44,798 bases of DNA from Candidatus Anoxymicrobium japonicum (GCA_002843005.1 PHEX01000005.1:1-44798); one strand, 5' to 3'. Counted from the stretch's first letter, positions 10,552 to 19,617 are shown. The notes: generated from the letters alone by a model not told the origin. A program made the numbers and translations.

Positions 10552-11901
10552 CTAATCAGCCTGGCAGGGAGACTCAAAATCCTCCCGGAAAAGGAAAGGT
10601 CCCTCCTCTATCGGCTGCTTGTACTCCTCACGAGCAACTATCGTCTGGCTCCTCTTAGGACCTACCGAGATAATCTCGACCGGGACGCCAACGCCCTGCT
10701 CGACAAACTCCACATATCTGCGGGCTTCGGAGGGAAGATCGTCGCGTTCGGTCACGCCCGAGATGTCCGTCCGCCACCCGGGCAACTCTATGTACTCGGG
10801 TTCGCACTTGTGAAATATCGTCTGGTGCGGTGGAAACTCGTGGTATATCTTGCCCATGTACGAGTAGCCGACGCATACCTTGATCCGGTCGAACTCCGAC
10901 AGCACGTCGAGCTTTGTGAGGGCTATCCCTGAAAGGCCGTTCACGCGCGCCGCGTACCGGAGCAGCACCAGATCGAGCCACCCGCAGCGCCGTTTGCGTC
11001 CGGTAGTCGTTCCAAACTCGACTCCCTTTGCGACCATTAGCTCGCCAGTCTCGTTGATCTGTTCAGTCGGGAACGGCCCGTATCCCACCCTCGTGACGTA
11101 CGCCTTGGCAACGCCAATGATCCTGTCGATGTAACGCGGGCCGACTCCCGTCCCCGTGAACGCGCCACCTACCGTCGGCGACGACGAGGTGACAAACGGA
11201 TAAGTGCCGTGGTCGATGTCGAGCAACACCCCTTGCGCGCCCTCGAAAAGCACTTTCTTGCCGTCGGTCAGCGCGTTGTAAACCAGCAGGGATGTGTCCT
11301 CGACGTGCGGCGCCAGCCTCTCCGCGTACCCCATGTACTCGGTGAGGATCTCGTCAACATCGAAAGGCGCCTGCTCGAACGCCCTGGTCAGGATAGCGTT
11401 CTTGCGCTCGAGAGATGCATCGAGCTTTGCCCTGAATATTCTCTCGTCGAGAAGGTCCTGGACGCGCATCCCCATGCGGTCGGCTTTGTCCGCGTACGCG
11501 GGCCCTATTCCACGGTGCGTCGTTCCCAGCTTCGCCTTGCCCAGGCTGACCTCGCCCAACCGATCAAAAGCGAGATGATACGGCATGACCAGGTGGGCGT
11601 TGCAACTGATACGCAGTTTCGCGCACGTGATTCCTCTTTGCGTGAGGCCATCCATCTCCTCGAGCAGGATTTTCGGATTGATGACGACACCGTTCCCGAT
11701 GACGGCGATAATATGCGGATGGAGTATCCCCGAGGGCATCAGGTGGAGCTTGAACTCATCCTCGCCGCATACCACTGTATGGCCGGCGTTGTTGCCCCCC
11801 GCAAAACGGACGACCATGTCCATCCGATCCGCTATGAGGTCGGTTATCTTGCCTTTTCCCTCGTCGCCCCACTGAGCGCCGAGCACCACCGTTCCCGGCA
11901 C
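10552..11901 (-). CDS. purA: Adenylosuccinate synthetase
   Basis: Makes adenylosuccinate from IMP, aspartate and GTP, the first committed step to AMP. The 449 residues begin with the GTP-binding loop GAQWGDEGKGK, followed by FAGGNNAGHTVV with the catalytic histidine, and contain TTTGRKRRCGWLD near the C-terminal third. The GTG at 11901 is preceded by a G-run at 7 nt; a TTG at 11907 is an alternative. It is the first gene of the leftward purine cluster. The C-terminal tail is about 20 residues longer than usual and its last part shows no family motif. Confidence 0.96.
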   Translation of the reverse strand: MPGTVVLGAQWGDEGKGKITDLIADRMDMVVRFAGGNNAGHTVVCGEDEFKLHLMPSGILHPHIIAVIGNGVVINPKILLEEMDGLTQRGITCAKLRISCNAHLVMPYHLAFDRLGEVSLGKAKLGTTHRGIGPAYADKADRMGMRVQDLLDERIFRAKLDASLERKNAILTRAFEQAPFDVDEILTEYMGYAERLAPHVEDTSLLVYNALTDGKKVLFEGAQGVLLDIDHGTYPFVTSSSPTVGGAFTGTGVGPRYIDRIIGVAKAYVTRVGYGPFPTEQINETGELMVAKGVEFGTTTGRKRRCGWLDLVLLRYAARVNGLSGIALTKLDVLSEFDRIKVCVGYSYMGKIYHEFPPHQTIFHKCEPEYIELPGWRTDISGVTERDDLPSEARRYVEFVEQGVGVPVEIISVGPKRSQTIVAREEYKQPIEEGPFLFREDFESPCQAD

Positions 11902-11940
11902 GCGCAAACCCCCATTCGCCTTATAGATTGAAGACGCCTT

Positions 11941-11949
11941 ACTATATCA
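11941..11949 (-). promoter_or_regulatory. Extended -10 promoter of the purine cluster
   Basis: On the minus strand this reads TGATATAGT, an extended -10 box (TGn plus TATAGT), about 40 nt upstream of the purA GTG. No convincing -35 is seen. The same TGATATANT form precedes the lipoprotein genes at 20189 and 42176. Confidence 0.5.
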
Positions 11950-11992
11950 TTCTCGCTATCGCCTTTGCGGAAGCGCCAGATGGACAACTAAT

Positions 11993-12019
11993 TAACTTAG
12001 GGGTCAGGCACCGTCTACG
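11993..12019. repeat. GGGGTCAGGCACCGTCTACG-type half element
   Basis: A single arm, TTAACTTAGGGGTCAGGCAC continuing into CGTCTAC, without a facing second arm. The 9-nt sequence TGGACAACT occurs on both sides (11981-11989 and 12023-12031), which could be a target-site duplication. It lies in the divergent purA/P-type ATPase intergenic region. Confidence 0.65.
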
Positions 12020-12132
12020 AAGTGGACAACTGGCCCGAAAAGCCAATATGGTATGTTTGCTCGATGAAACGCTTTCCGCAAGGGAGCGAGCACGTGCTTA
12101 AATGAGCATCCTTTGTCGAGATTGGAGAACGA

Positions 12133-14529
12133 TTGTCCCTGTCCACCAGAGTCGATGAACGCGGCGACGAGCGGCCCGAACTGTTCGGCCTGACGCCGGC
12201 TGAAGTCGCCGAGCGCGTCCGCCTCGGGCAGACGAACGCGGTCAAAGAGACGTCCAGCCGCGCCTACCGCAGCATCATCAGGGGCAACATATTCACGAGG
12301 TTCAACGCGATTCTCGGCGCGCTGTTTGTCGTGGTGCTCCTGTCTGGCTCCCCGCGAGACGCTCTCTTCGGGATGGTGCTTCTCGCCAACACGCTCATCG
12401 GCATCGTCCAGGAAGTGCGCGCCAAGTGGACGCTCGACCGCCTCTCTCTCATCAACGAGACGATGGCGCGGGTCGTGCGCGGAGGCGAGTCACGCGAGAT
12501 TCCACACGAGCAGATAGTCCTCGGCGATGTGCTCGAGCTCGAGAGCGGCAACCAGATTGCGGCCGACGGGGTCACGCTTTTTTCCTCGGGCCTCGAAATC
12601 GATGAATCACTTCTCACGGGTGAATCGGCGCCGGTGGTCAAACGCCCCGGGGACGAGGTTCTCTCCGGCAGCTTCGTTGTGTCCGGCACCGGGTTCTTCC
12701 GGGCGGACAAGGTCGGCGCTGACGCCTACGCCCGCAAGCTCGCCTCCGACGCCAGACGGTTCCAGCTCGTGCAGTCCGAGTTGCGCGATGGCATCAACGT
12801 GCTTCTTCGCGGCATCACATGGCTTATGCTGCCTGCCGGGATACTGCTGCTGTCCAGCCAGCTCAAGGCTTACGGGACATTTTCTGCGTCCGTGCCCGGG
12901 ACAGCCGCCGGGTTGGTGGGAATGGTTCCCGAGGGGCTGGTGTTCCTCATCAGTGTCGTCTTCGCGGTCAGCGTAATCAATCTCGGCCGTAGAAACGTGC
13001 TCGTCCAGGAATTGCCAGCCGTAGAGTGCCTCGCCCGGGTAGATGTTATATGCCTCGACAAGACCGGCACGCTCACTGATGACAATCTAACTTTCAGCGC
13101 TCTCGAACCGCTGGACGAAGGGTTGAAGGACAGCGACGCGCTCAGCAAAATTCTCGGCGCGTTCGGCTCGGACCCCAACTCAAAAAGCGGCACGCTCGAT
13201 GCCATCGCGAGGTCGTTCGGCGCGCCTGAAGAGCTGGAGATAACAGGTGGAGTCCCGTTCTCGTCCACGCGCAAGTGGAGTTCTCTGTGCCTTGGCGGGG
13301 CAGGGACGTGGGTGCTCGGCGCGCCTGAAATCCTGTTTGAGAGCGCCGGCGCCGACGAATCGCTCAAGGCGCGGGTGAACGGAATCGCCGGAAAAGGAGT
13401 GCGGGTGCTTCTGCTCGCGCGCGCCGGGAGCGACCTCGAAGGCGAGACGCTGCCCGAGCGGCTCGAGCCGGCCGCGTTGCTGCTCTTCGAAGAGCATGTA
13501 CGCTCCGACGCGCGCAAGACGCTCGAATATTTCACGGAGCAGGACGTGGCCATAAAGGTTATATCAGGGGACAACCCCGTGACGGTCGCGGCGGTAGCCC
13601 GGCGCGCATGTGTTCCCGCGTGCGGCGAGCCGGTAGATGCCCGCGCGCTCCCGGAGGACACGCAAGAACTGGCCGCGATCATGGAAGAAAGAACCGTATT
13701 CGGCCGTGTAACGCCTGCCCAGAAAGAAGCAATGGTCGCGTCGCTTCAGAGCCGGGGGCACGTTGTCGCCATGACCGGTGACGGTGTCAACGATGTGCTT
13801 GCCCTCAAGAAAGCGAACATCGGAATCGCAATGGGTTCGGGGTCGCCCGCGTCCAGGGCGGTAGCGCAACTGGTGCTGCTGGACGGTCGTTTCGAGACAC
13901 TACCCGAGGTGGTCGCCGAAGGACGCAGAGTGATCGGCAACATAGAGCGCGTCGCCAAACTGTTTCTTGTGAAAACCGTTTATGCGACACTGCTCTCCAT
14001 CGCAATCGGGCTCGCGGGCTGGGCTTTCATATTCCTGCCGCGGCACCTGACGCTGGTCGGTGGACTGACCATCGGCGCGCCCGCCTTCATTCTTTCCTTC
14101 GCGCCTAACAAAACGCGGTACCGGCCCGGGTTCATAAAACGAGTCCTGCGATTCTCAATCCCCGTCGGCGTCGTGATGGCGCTCGCGGCCTTTGCCGCCG
14201 CGCTCTCACACATCTATCCCTGGATCGGACAGAACGAATCGCGGACAACCGCGACTCTTGTGCTGGTCATCCTGGGACTATGGGTGCTGAGCGCCCTCTC
14301 CAGACCGTGGACCTGGTGGAAGCAAGGAATGATCGCGGCCCTCGCGACGGGATTCGTCGTCATCTTGATCGTGCCGTGGTTCCGCGACTTCTTCGCGCTC
14401 GCTCCGCCACGGTTGACGATAATCCTCCAGACCGCGGCGATCTCCGCCGCCGCGATCGCGCTCATGCAACTCACGTGGAGCTTCGCCGGGTGGCGCCGCG
14501 GTCGAGCGCGCCGAAATACGGCGCCTTGA
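12133..14529 (+). CDS. Cation-translocating P-type ATPase, CtpE-like
   Basis: A 798-residue HAD-type P-type ATPase in the cytoplasmic membrane. Motifs in order: the actuator LLTGESAP (about residue 160), the PEGL motif in the fourth membrane helix (MVPEGLVFL), the phosphorylation site DKTGTLTDDN with Asp about 309, and the hinge MTGDGVNDVLALKKA. About ten membrane helices are visible. The absence of heavy-metal CPx or CxxC motifs and the similarity in layout to mycobacterial CtpE and streptococcal CaxP suggest Ca2+ or another light cation (inference). The TTG start has GGAG 5-6 nt upstream. It is divergent from the purine genes. Confidence 0.9.
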   Translation: MSLSTRVDERGDERPELFGLTPAEVAERVRLGQTNAVKETSSRAYRSIIRGNIFTRFNAILGALFVVVLLSGSPRDALFGMVLLANTLIGIVQEVRAKWTLDRLSLINETMARVVRGGESREIPHEQIVLGDVLELESGNQIAADGVTLFSSGLEIDESLLTGESAPVVKRPGDEVLSGSFVVSGTGFFRADKVGADAYARKLASDARRFQLVQSELRDGINVLLRGITWLMLPAGILLLSSQLKAYGTFSASVPGTAAGLVGMVPEGLVFLISVVFAVSVINLGRRNVLVQELPAVECLARVDVICLDKTGTLTDDNLTFSALEPLDEGLKDSDALSKILGAFGSDPNSKSGTLDAIARSFGAPEELEITGGVPFSSTRKWSSLCLGGAGTWVLGAPEILFESAGADESLKARVNGIAGKGVRVLLLARAGSDLEGETLPERLEPAALLLFEEHVRSDARKTLEYFTEQDVAIKVISGDNPVTVAAVARRACVPACGEPVDARALPEDTQELAAIMEERTVFGRVTPAQKEAMVASLQSRGHVVAMTGDGVNDVLALKKANIGIAMGSGSPASRAVAQLVLLDGRFETLPEVVAEGRRVIGNIERVAKLFLVKTVYATLLSIAIGLAGWAFIFLPRHLTLVGGLTIGAPAFILSFAPNKTRYRPGFIKRVLRFSIPVGVVMALAAFAAALSHIYPWIGQNESRTTATLVLVILGLWVLSALSRPWTWWKQGMIAALATGFVVILIVPWFRDFFALAPPRLTIILQTAAISAAAIALMQLTWSFAGWRRGRARRNTAP

Positions 14530-14588
14530 CGCGAGTTTCCATATATACTTATTTTCGCCAGACAACTTGGACGCGCAAAGGAGGGGTC

Positions 14589-15056
14589 ATGGATCAAAAA
14601 ATCGAGATAAAAGAGTACCCGCCGCAACCGGTGCTGTCGATGCGCGGACAGATTCAACTCGCGGAGCTTGCCGGGTTTTTTGGTGACGCTTTCTCGAAGT
14701 TGTTGCCTTATCTGGCGGGTCTGAGCGAGTCCCCTGTAGCCCCGCTTTTCGCCGTTTACCACGGCGCGCCCACCGAGCAGGGTGTTGACGTCGAGGTTTG
14801 CGTCCCTACCGGCGCGCTGCTTGCCGGCTCTGGCGAGATCAAGGCGTCCGAGTTGCCCGGCGGCGATTTCGCCTCAACAATTCACGCCGGACCGTACGAG
14901 CGGATATCAAGCGTTTACGAGGATATCATGAAATGGATGGCCGAGAACGGATACCGTCCCTCAGGCCCCTCCAGGGAGGTATATATCGTTGGCGCGGGCC
15001 AGGCCAACCCGGCCGACTACATAACCGAGGTGCTGTTTCCAATAGCAAAAACATAG
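14589..15056 (+). CDS. GyrI-like/AraC effector-binding domain protein
   Basis: A 155-residue single-domain protein of the GyrI-like small-molecule-binding superfamily. The pattern of an N-terminal strand with a Pro-rich start (IEIKEYPPQP), a central LFAVYHG and a C-terminal strand (REVYIVG) fits stand-alone members, which bind or hydrolyse small hydrophobic ligands. AAGGAGG lies 4-5 nt upstream of the ATG. It is 59 nt downstream of the P-type ATPase and may share its transcript. A palindromic element begins 4 nt after the stop codon. Confidence 0.85.
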   Translation: MDQKIEIKEYPPQPVLSMRGQIQLAELAGFFGDAFSKLLPYLAGLSESPVAPLFAVYHGAPTEQGVDVEVCVPTGALLAGSGEIKASELPGGDFASTIHAGPYERISSVYEDIMKWMAENGYRPSGPSREVYIVGAGQANPADYITEVLFPIAKT

Positions 15057-15060
15057 CCTG

Positions 15061-15096
15061 AACGCAAAAAGGGGTCAGACTCCTTTTTGCGTTTTT
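15061..15096. repeat. Palindromic element, AACGCAAAAA arm type, shared terminator
   Basis: Perfect 12-bp arms AACGCAAAAAGG (15061-15072) and CCTTTTTGCGTT (15082-15093) around the core GGTCAGACT, followed by a T-run. It fills nearly the entire gap between two convergent genes and encodes the end of the lipid kinase on the minus strand. It is a likely bidirectional Rho-independent terminator. Confidence 0.85.
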
Positions 15097-15980
15097 ACGC
15101 TCAACGCGCGCGGCGCGACGCTTATGTTGAAAACCTCGCCTTTCCCTGCGATGCGAGCCTCCCCGTCCGACTGCGTGTACACTTTCTCCAAGCATTCGAT
15201 CACGATTTCACGCGCGTCGTACTCGTCCATCTGACGGACCCAGGTGTGCTTGCCCGTAGTTGACATGCCAAACAGCAGCAGGGCCTTCAATCGGTTCATC
15301 ATTGTGAAGGTGACGAGATTCATGACGCCGTCGTCCATCAACGCCCGCGGCATCATCTTCATGTACCTGCCGTAGCTACCGGCGTTGCCCGCCACGACCA
15401 GGAGGAAGTCGCCTTCGATCTTTTCGTCACCAACAGTGATCGCGAGCCGCGAGCGCGGTGGTGGCTCGAACAGCATCGAGAGGCCGTGGTACCAGTACGC
15501 CAGAAGGCGCAAATGTTTGCTCTGATAACTTCGGTACGCGATCTCGGCGTCCACGCCCACACCGGCCGTAACACCCACAAACCGGCCGTTGACGCGCAGA
15601 AGGTCTATGGCTTTTTCCTCTTCGCCGAGTAGAACCTCGAGGGCTTTCTCCCGATCGCGAGGAATGCCCATGTTGCGGGCGAAGTCGTCGGCTGTTCCGC
15701 TCGGAAACACCGCGAGCTTCCTTCCCGGCTGGCTCGAGTTCATGATGCCGTTGATGACTTCGTTGACGGTTCCGTCGCCGCCGACCGCGACCACCACATC
15801 CACGGCTTCAGCCCAGTTTGCCACGAGATCTTGCGCGTGCCCGATTTTCTCGGTGAAAAGAGCGTTGTGCTCGATGCCCATCTTTCGAAGTTTGTTGAGC
15901 AGCCATATCGCCTGCCGCTGAGCGTGCCCGCCCCGCCCCACAGGATTGACGACTATCAGGTAACGCTCGTCGGTGTCCAC
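15075..15980 (-). CDS. Diacylglycerol kinase family lipid kinase
   Basis: Phosphorylates diacylglycerol or a related lipid with ATP. The 301 residues have the DAGK catalytic domain: VNPVGRGG near the N-terminus, the nucleotide-binding GGDGTVNEVING (about residues 73-84), and FPSGTADDFARNMG (family consensus GTxNDFAR; here A-D replaces x-N). I prefer the GTG at 15980, with GGAGG 5 nt upstream, over the ATG at 16052. The last residues KTQKGV and the TGA come from a palindromic repeat insertion, so the original C-terminus was lost or extended. Transcribed divergently from the gene at 16103. Confidence 0.9.
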   Translation of the reverse strand: MDTDERYLIVVNPVGRGGHAQRQAIWLLNKLRKMGIEHNALFTEKIGHAQDLVANWAEAVDVVVAVGGDGTVNEVINGIMNSSQPGRKLAVFPSGTADDFARNMGIPRDREKALEVLLGEEEKAIDLLRVNGRFVGVTAGVGVDAEIAYRSYQSKHLRLLAYWYHGLSMLFEPPPRSRLAITVGDEKIEGDFLLVVAGNAGSYGRYMKMMPRALMDDGVMNLVTFTMMNRLKALLLFGMSTTGKHTWVRQMDEYDAREIVIECLEKVYTQSDGEARIAGKGEVFNISVAPRALSVKTQKGV

Positions 15981-16087
15981 CAAAACCTCCGTGCCGCGAC
16001 CGGCCTGGATACTGTACGCAAAGATATGATAACACCACAGCAGGTCAGGCATTGCCTCGACACCGGCGACATCAGGAAACTTCCTTC

Positions 16088-16096
16088 TGCTATCAT
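16088..16096 (+). promoter_or_regulatory. Extended -10 box with apparent leaderless start
   Basis: TGCTATCAT ends exactly 6 nt before the ATG at 16103, placing the transcription start at or next to the A of the start codon. No Shine-Dalgarno sequence is present. The genes at 32840 and 36381 have the same spacing. Confidence 0.5.
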
Positions 16097-16102
16097 TCGT
16101 TT

Positions 16103-18559
16103 ATGATTCACCGAGAAACACGGCTGAAAATAAGCGCTGCTGCAGTACTGGCGATTGCGATCCTGCTGTCCTGGTCGGCATGTTTCGGCGCGGGAGGTTC
16201 AGTGGCGCACGGGCGCGCCGTGGCAGCCGCGCGCGGCAAAGTCGTTCTGGTGATCATCGACCGCATAGGAATTGACGACCTGACCAACACCACCGCCCCC
16301 AACTTGATGAAGCTCATCGAACGCGGCGGCGTCGGCCTTATGAACGCCCGGGCCAAGTACGACCTGTACGGGCTGGGAAGCTATCTCGTGATCGGCGCCG
16401 GCGGGCGAGCGCTCGGTGGAGCGAACGCCGGTCTCTCCTTCAACTCCAGTGAACGCCTGCTGGAACACGATGGCAACGTCATAAAATCGAGCGACATATT
16501 CAGGTGGCGCACCGGAAAGCGCGCACCTGCGGGCGGGGTCGTAAACCTTTACATCGAGGAGATGAAAAAGAAGTCTGATACTCCGCAGGCTACCAGTACT
16601 CCCGGGCTTTTGGGGCAAATCCTGAAAGTCGGGGGCAAGAGGATCGCGGTTCTCGGCAACGCGGACTCATTGACACCGGCTTCCTCAATTGACATTTCAC
16701 CGATCGATGAAGCGCGACAGGCGCGAGGCGAGGAGTTCACGTTCACGGATAGCGAAACGGACGGCGAGCCCGGGGCGCCGGATTCTAAAGGATCATCATC
16801 TTATCCGCTGATGTCGTCAATCCATCGAGAGGTGGCTTCAATCGCGATGGACGAGTGTGGCGCTGTGCCCGCTGGCGACGTATCGAGAGCCCTGACCGGC
16901 AATTTCTCTCATCGCGGCGTGACAACAAACTTCGCCAGGCTCGAGCGGCGGGTCGCCGCGCTGCTGCCCTCGTCGGACGTGATCGTCGTCGATGCCGGCC
17001 AGACCTCGAGGGTCGATGAGCAGGCTAACTTCTTCTCGGCGCCGGAGCTGGATCGAGCGCGAGGCGAGGCGCTGCGGGAGTGCGACCGCGCGCTTGGCCG
17101 GATTTCAGGCATGCTGGACGCAAAAAAAGACCTGATAATCGTTTGTTCGCCGACCCCTACACGAAAAATGATTGAAGACGGTGAACTCCTGACTCCTCTG
17201 GTCGTGGCTGGTCCAGGATTCTCTCCCGGCAATTACCTGCGATCCGGCACGACCAGGAGAACCGGTCTGGTTTCCAACTACGACATCGCGCCCGCAATCA
17301 TCAAATATCTCGGACTGGAACCGCCGGCCGTCATGGACGGCACTCCGCTATCGACCGGTGATCCGGCGCCGGGTCTTGCGGAATTAAGAGCCTTTCGCGA
17401 TCGTGCGGTTGGGGCGTTCAATACGCGCAGGGCCATGGTCAGGGTGTACGTCATCGCCGCGATGTGTGTCATCGCCCTTTTATTTCTTGTCATGCTGGCG
17501 CGAGAGGACCTCGCGTGCCGCCACCCGTTCTTCATGTCAGCAGCCCTCCTTGCCGTGCTGGTCGGGCCGCTTATCTGGCTTGCGGCGGGCGCGCTCAGCA
17601 GGTTCTCATTAGCGACGGTCATAGCGATCTCGGTCGCCGCGAGCGCGCTTTTAGGCCTTGCCTCTCTGATGCTTCGTGCCCGCGACACAAAACCGCACGT
17701 TGATATCCAACTCAACGGAAATCTGGCGGACTCAATACTCGCTGTCTCAGGCGTCACCTTGCTGTTGATACTCATTGACACATTGATGGGTTCTCCGTTG
17801 ATGACTTTCAGCGCTTTCGGCGCCAGCGCGATCATGGGCGACCGCTACTACGGCGTCGGCAACCTCTACATGGGTTTCGCGGTGGCGTCCGCCATTCTTT
17901 TCACCTGCCTCGCGATCCAGTTCCACGCGTCAAGCCTCGACAAACCGTGGAAGAGGCGCTTGCTTGCCGGGGTAGTTCTGGGCGTCACTATTTTTGTCAT
18001 AGGTTTCCCACGCCTCGGCGCCAATGTCGGTGGCCTCATCGCCGCCGCCGCCGCCTCGCTGGTTATTTTTATGAAGTTGGAGAGGAAGCCCATGACTCTC
18101 AAGCGCGCGGCAACCGTTTCACTCGCGCTGATGTTGTGTGTTGGAGGACTCTTGCTGATCGACTCGGTCATGCCGGGCTCAGCGTCACACGCGGGGCGGG
18201 CTGCCGGCAAGATACAGAGTGGCGGCCTGTCAGCGTTAATCTCGCAAGTCGGCCGCAAGCTGTCCGCCAACTGGGCGCTCACCTGGATGTCGATCTGGCG
18301 ACTGCTGCTGCTGCTTGGCGCGGTCGCGTGGCTTGTCTTCAACTGGAAGTTCGGCATTCTGAAACGCGCAAGAGATGAATATCCGTATCTCAACGCGGGC
18401 CTCATTGGGATGACAGTGGGCGTTGTTGTCGCGTGGATTTCCAATGATTCCGGGATAGAGGCAGCCGCGGCGATGTCCGTGTTTCTCTTTGTGCCATGCT
18501 TTCTCATGCTGATACCGTGGTCTAAAAAACAGCCGAGGTCGCCGAAGTTGAATGGATAA
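16103..18559 (+). CDS. Large membrane protein with alkaline-phosphatase-superfamily domain
   Basis: An 818-residue protein of unknown function. It has an N-terminal signal or anchor (about residues 8-30), an extracytoplasmic domain of about 400 residues related to the alkaline phosphatase/sulfatase superfamily (KVVLVIIDRIGIDD at the start, SNYDIAPAIIKYLGLEPP near the end), and about ten membrane helices in the C-terminal half. The metal-binding SDHG motif expected late in the domain is replaced by CSPTPTR, so catalytic activity is doubtful. Its last 8 nt overlap the next gene, suggesting coupling. The first codon follows an extended -10 box at leaderless spacing. Confidence 0.75.
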   Translation: MIHRETRLKISAAAVLAIAILLSWSACFGAGGSVAHGRAVAAARGKVVLVIIDRIGIDDLTNTTAPNLMKLIERGGVGLMNARAKYDLYGLGSYLVIGAGGRALGGANAGLSFNSSERLLEHDGNVIKSSDIFRWRTGKRAPAGGVVNLYIEEMKKKSDTPQATSTPGLLGQILKVGGKRIAVLGNADSLTPASSIDISPIDEARQARGEEFTFTDSETDGEPGAPDSKGSSSYPLMSSIHREVASIAMDECGAVPAGDVSRALTGNFSHRGVTTNFARLERRVAALLPSSDVIVVDAGQTSRVDEQANFFSAPELDRARGEALRECDRALGRISGMLDAKKDLIIVCSPTPTRKMIEDGELLTPLVVAGPGFSPGNYLRSGTTRRTGLVSNYDIAPAIIKYLGLEPPAVMDGTPLSTGDPAPGLAELRAFRDRAVGAFNTRRAMVRVYVIAAMCVIALLFLVMLAREDLACRHPFFMSAALLAVLVGPLIWLAAGALSRFSLATVIAISVAASALLGLASLMLRARDTKPHVDIQLNGNLADSILAVSGVTLLLILIDTLMGSPLMTFSAFGASAIMGDRYYGVGNLYMGFAVASAILFTCLAIQFHASSLDKPWKRRLLAGVVLGVTIFVIGFPRLGANVGGLIAAAAASLVIFMKLERKPMTLKRAATVSLALMLCVGGLLLIDSVMPGSASHAGRAAGKIQSGGLSALISQVGRKLSANWALTWMSIWRLLLLLGAVAWLVFNWKFGILKRARDEYPYLNAGLIGMTVGVVVAWISNDSGIEAAAAMSVFLFVPCFLMLIPWSKKQPRSPKLNG

Positions 18560-19178
18560 GATTAAAGAAGCTGACGAAAACAAGGTTCAGAAGCGCATCG
18601 TGAAGGCCGAGAAAAAAGCGATGAAGATCGCGGGCGTCGACCAGGATCTCATCCACCACTTCTGGGAACTCGTAAACATGTTCCCCAAAATATCGACCCC
18701 TGAGCTCGAAAGTCGCATCGAGCGCTTCATCATGACGGCGGCGCCGGGACAACTCTTCGTGATGCAACGTGCTATCTTCGCGGAAGCAACGCGTTACTTA
18801 CTCGAGGATCAGCGCGTGAAGTACGTGATGGGCCGCCTGAGCGGCAAGCGGATAGGTCTTGCGATCGCGGGAGAGTACGAGTCCACCGTGACACTCGACG
18901 GCACACGTTTCAAAATCGAGCGCGGCATAAAGGACGGTATTCCCATCATATCCGTGGAATCACGGAAGGATTACGCTGACGCCGTCCTGCTCAAGAAAGA
19001 TCCAATCAAGATGATCCTCCGGCGACGGATACGGGCCAGCAAAAAATTCACGCTGCTGAGATGGGGGCTGCCGCACGTCGATCTTCTCCGGGATAGAAGC
19101 TTGTTTGAGAAGTACCTCACCCATCAACCCGAAATTGAACGCGCAGTAGAAGAGAACCTCGAAAAAATGGGGTATTGA
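18552..19178 (+). CDS. Conserved hypothetical protein, SCP2-like fold possible
   Basis: A 208-residue soluble protein without a motif I can name firmly. The middle (LSGKRIGLAIAGEYESTVTL) followed by a segment that reads like DP..M..RR.I shows the strand pattern of SCP2/sterol-carrier lipid-binding domains, but this is weak. A charged, possibly coiled N-terminus precedes it. The ATG overlaps the stop of the large membrane protein by 8 nt, so the two are probably made together. The A of its TGA stop is the first base of a palindromic element. Confidence 0.7.
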   Translation: MDKIKEADENKVQKRIVKAEKKAMKIAGVDQDLIHHFWELVNMFPKISTPELESRIERFIMTAAPGQLFVMQRAIFAEATRYLLEDQRVKYVMGRLSGKRIGLAIAGEYESTVTLDGTRFKIERGIKDGIPIISVESRKDYADAVLLKKDPIKMILRRRIRASKKFTLLRWGLPHVDLLRDRSLFEKYLTHQPEIERAVEENLEKMGY

Positions 19179-19215
19179 AACGCATAATGGGGTCAAACCA
19201 TTTTATGCGTTTTTA
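19178..19215. repeat. Palindromic element, AACGCATAAT arm type, between convergent stops
   Basis: AAACGCATAATGGGGTCAAA continues into CC and a facing arm ending GCGTTTTT. The element occupies the whole gap between two convergent genes. The left gene's TGA ends on its first base, and the right gene's TAA shares its last bases. Its arm type matches the two copies at 44353-44455. It is a likely bidirectional terminator. Confidence 0.85.
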
Positions 19216-19608
19216 CTCTTTGGCGGGGCGCTTGGGCACCAGTTCGGATAGCGACGGCGGCGCGGGTTTTTTGGCAGGTGGCCGGACCGTAGCTGAAGGC
19301 TTCTTTCGAGTCGCGATTTTCTTCTCTATATCCGCGACCCTGCGCTCAACGCTCATGAGATCGGACCTCGTTACAATGCCCGTGTTCTCCAGCGCGCGCT
19401 GCACCGTCCTTGCAACAACCTGTGAAAACTCGTCACCCTTTGAGACCAGCCCCTTCTTCTCCCCCGCCATTTTCCTGCGCCCCTCAGGGGTAAGACTCTT
19501 GCCCTTTTCGACAAGGCGCTCGGCCGCCTTTTCTATCTCTTCCTGAAGCGCCACGACACCACCAACCATCAGGTAAGGGATTCCGGAGAGCTCTCTCTTC
19601 TCTGCCAT
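19213..19608 (-). CDS. Phasin-like protein (second of a pair)
   Basis: A 131-residue mostly helical protein with an alanine/lysine/proline-rich C-terminal tail ending KRPAKE. Residues 20-95 look like the phasin or PHA-synthesis regulator type (long amphipathic helices followed by a short heptad segment). The GIVTRSDLMSVERRVADIE stretch matches the gene at 19618 (GMVTRADLARIQRRIDEID), so the two are paralogues. AGGAGGAGACA precedes the ATG. It lies 9 nt downstream of its partner. The stop TAA is completed by the A-run of a palindromic element. Confidence 0.75.
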   Translation of the reverse strand: MAEKRELSGIPYLMVGGVVALQEEIEKAAERLVEKGKSLTPEGRRKMAGEKKGLVSKGDEFSQVVARTVQRALENTGIVTRSDLMSVERRVADIEKKIATRKKPSATVRPPAKKPAPPSLSELVPKRPAKE

Positions 19609-19617
19609 TGTCTCCTC

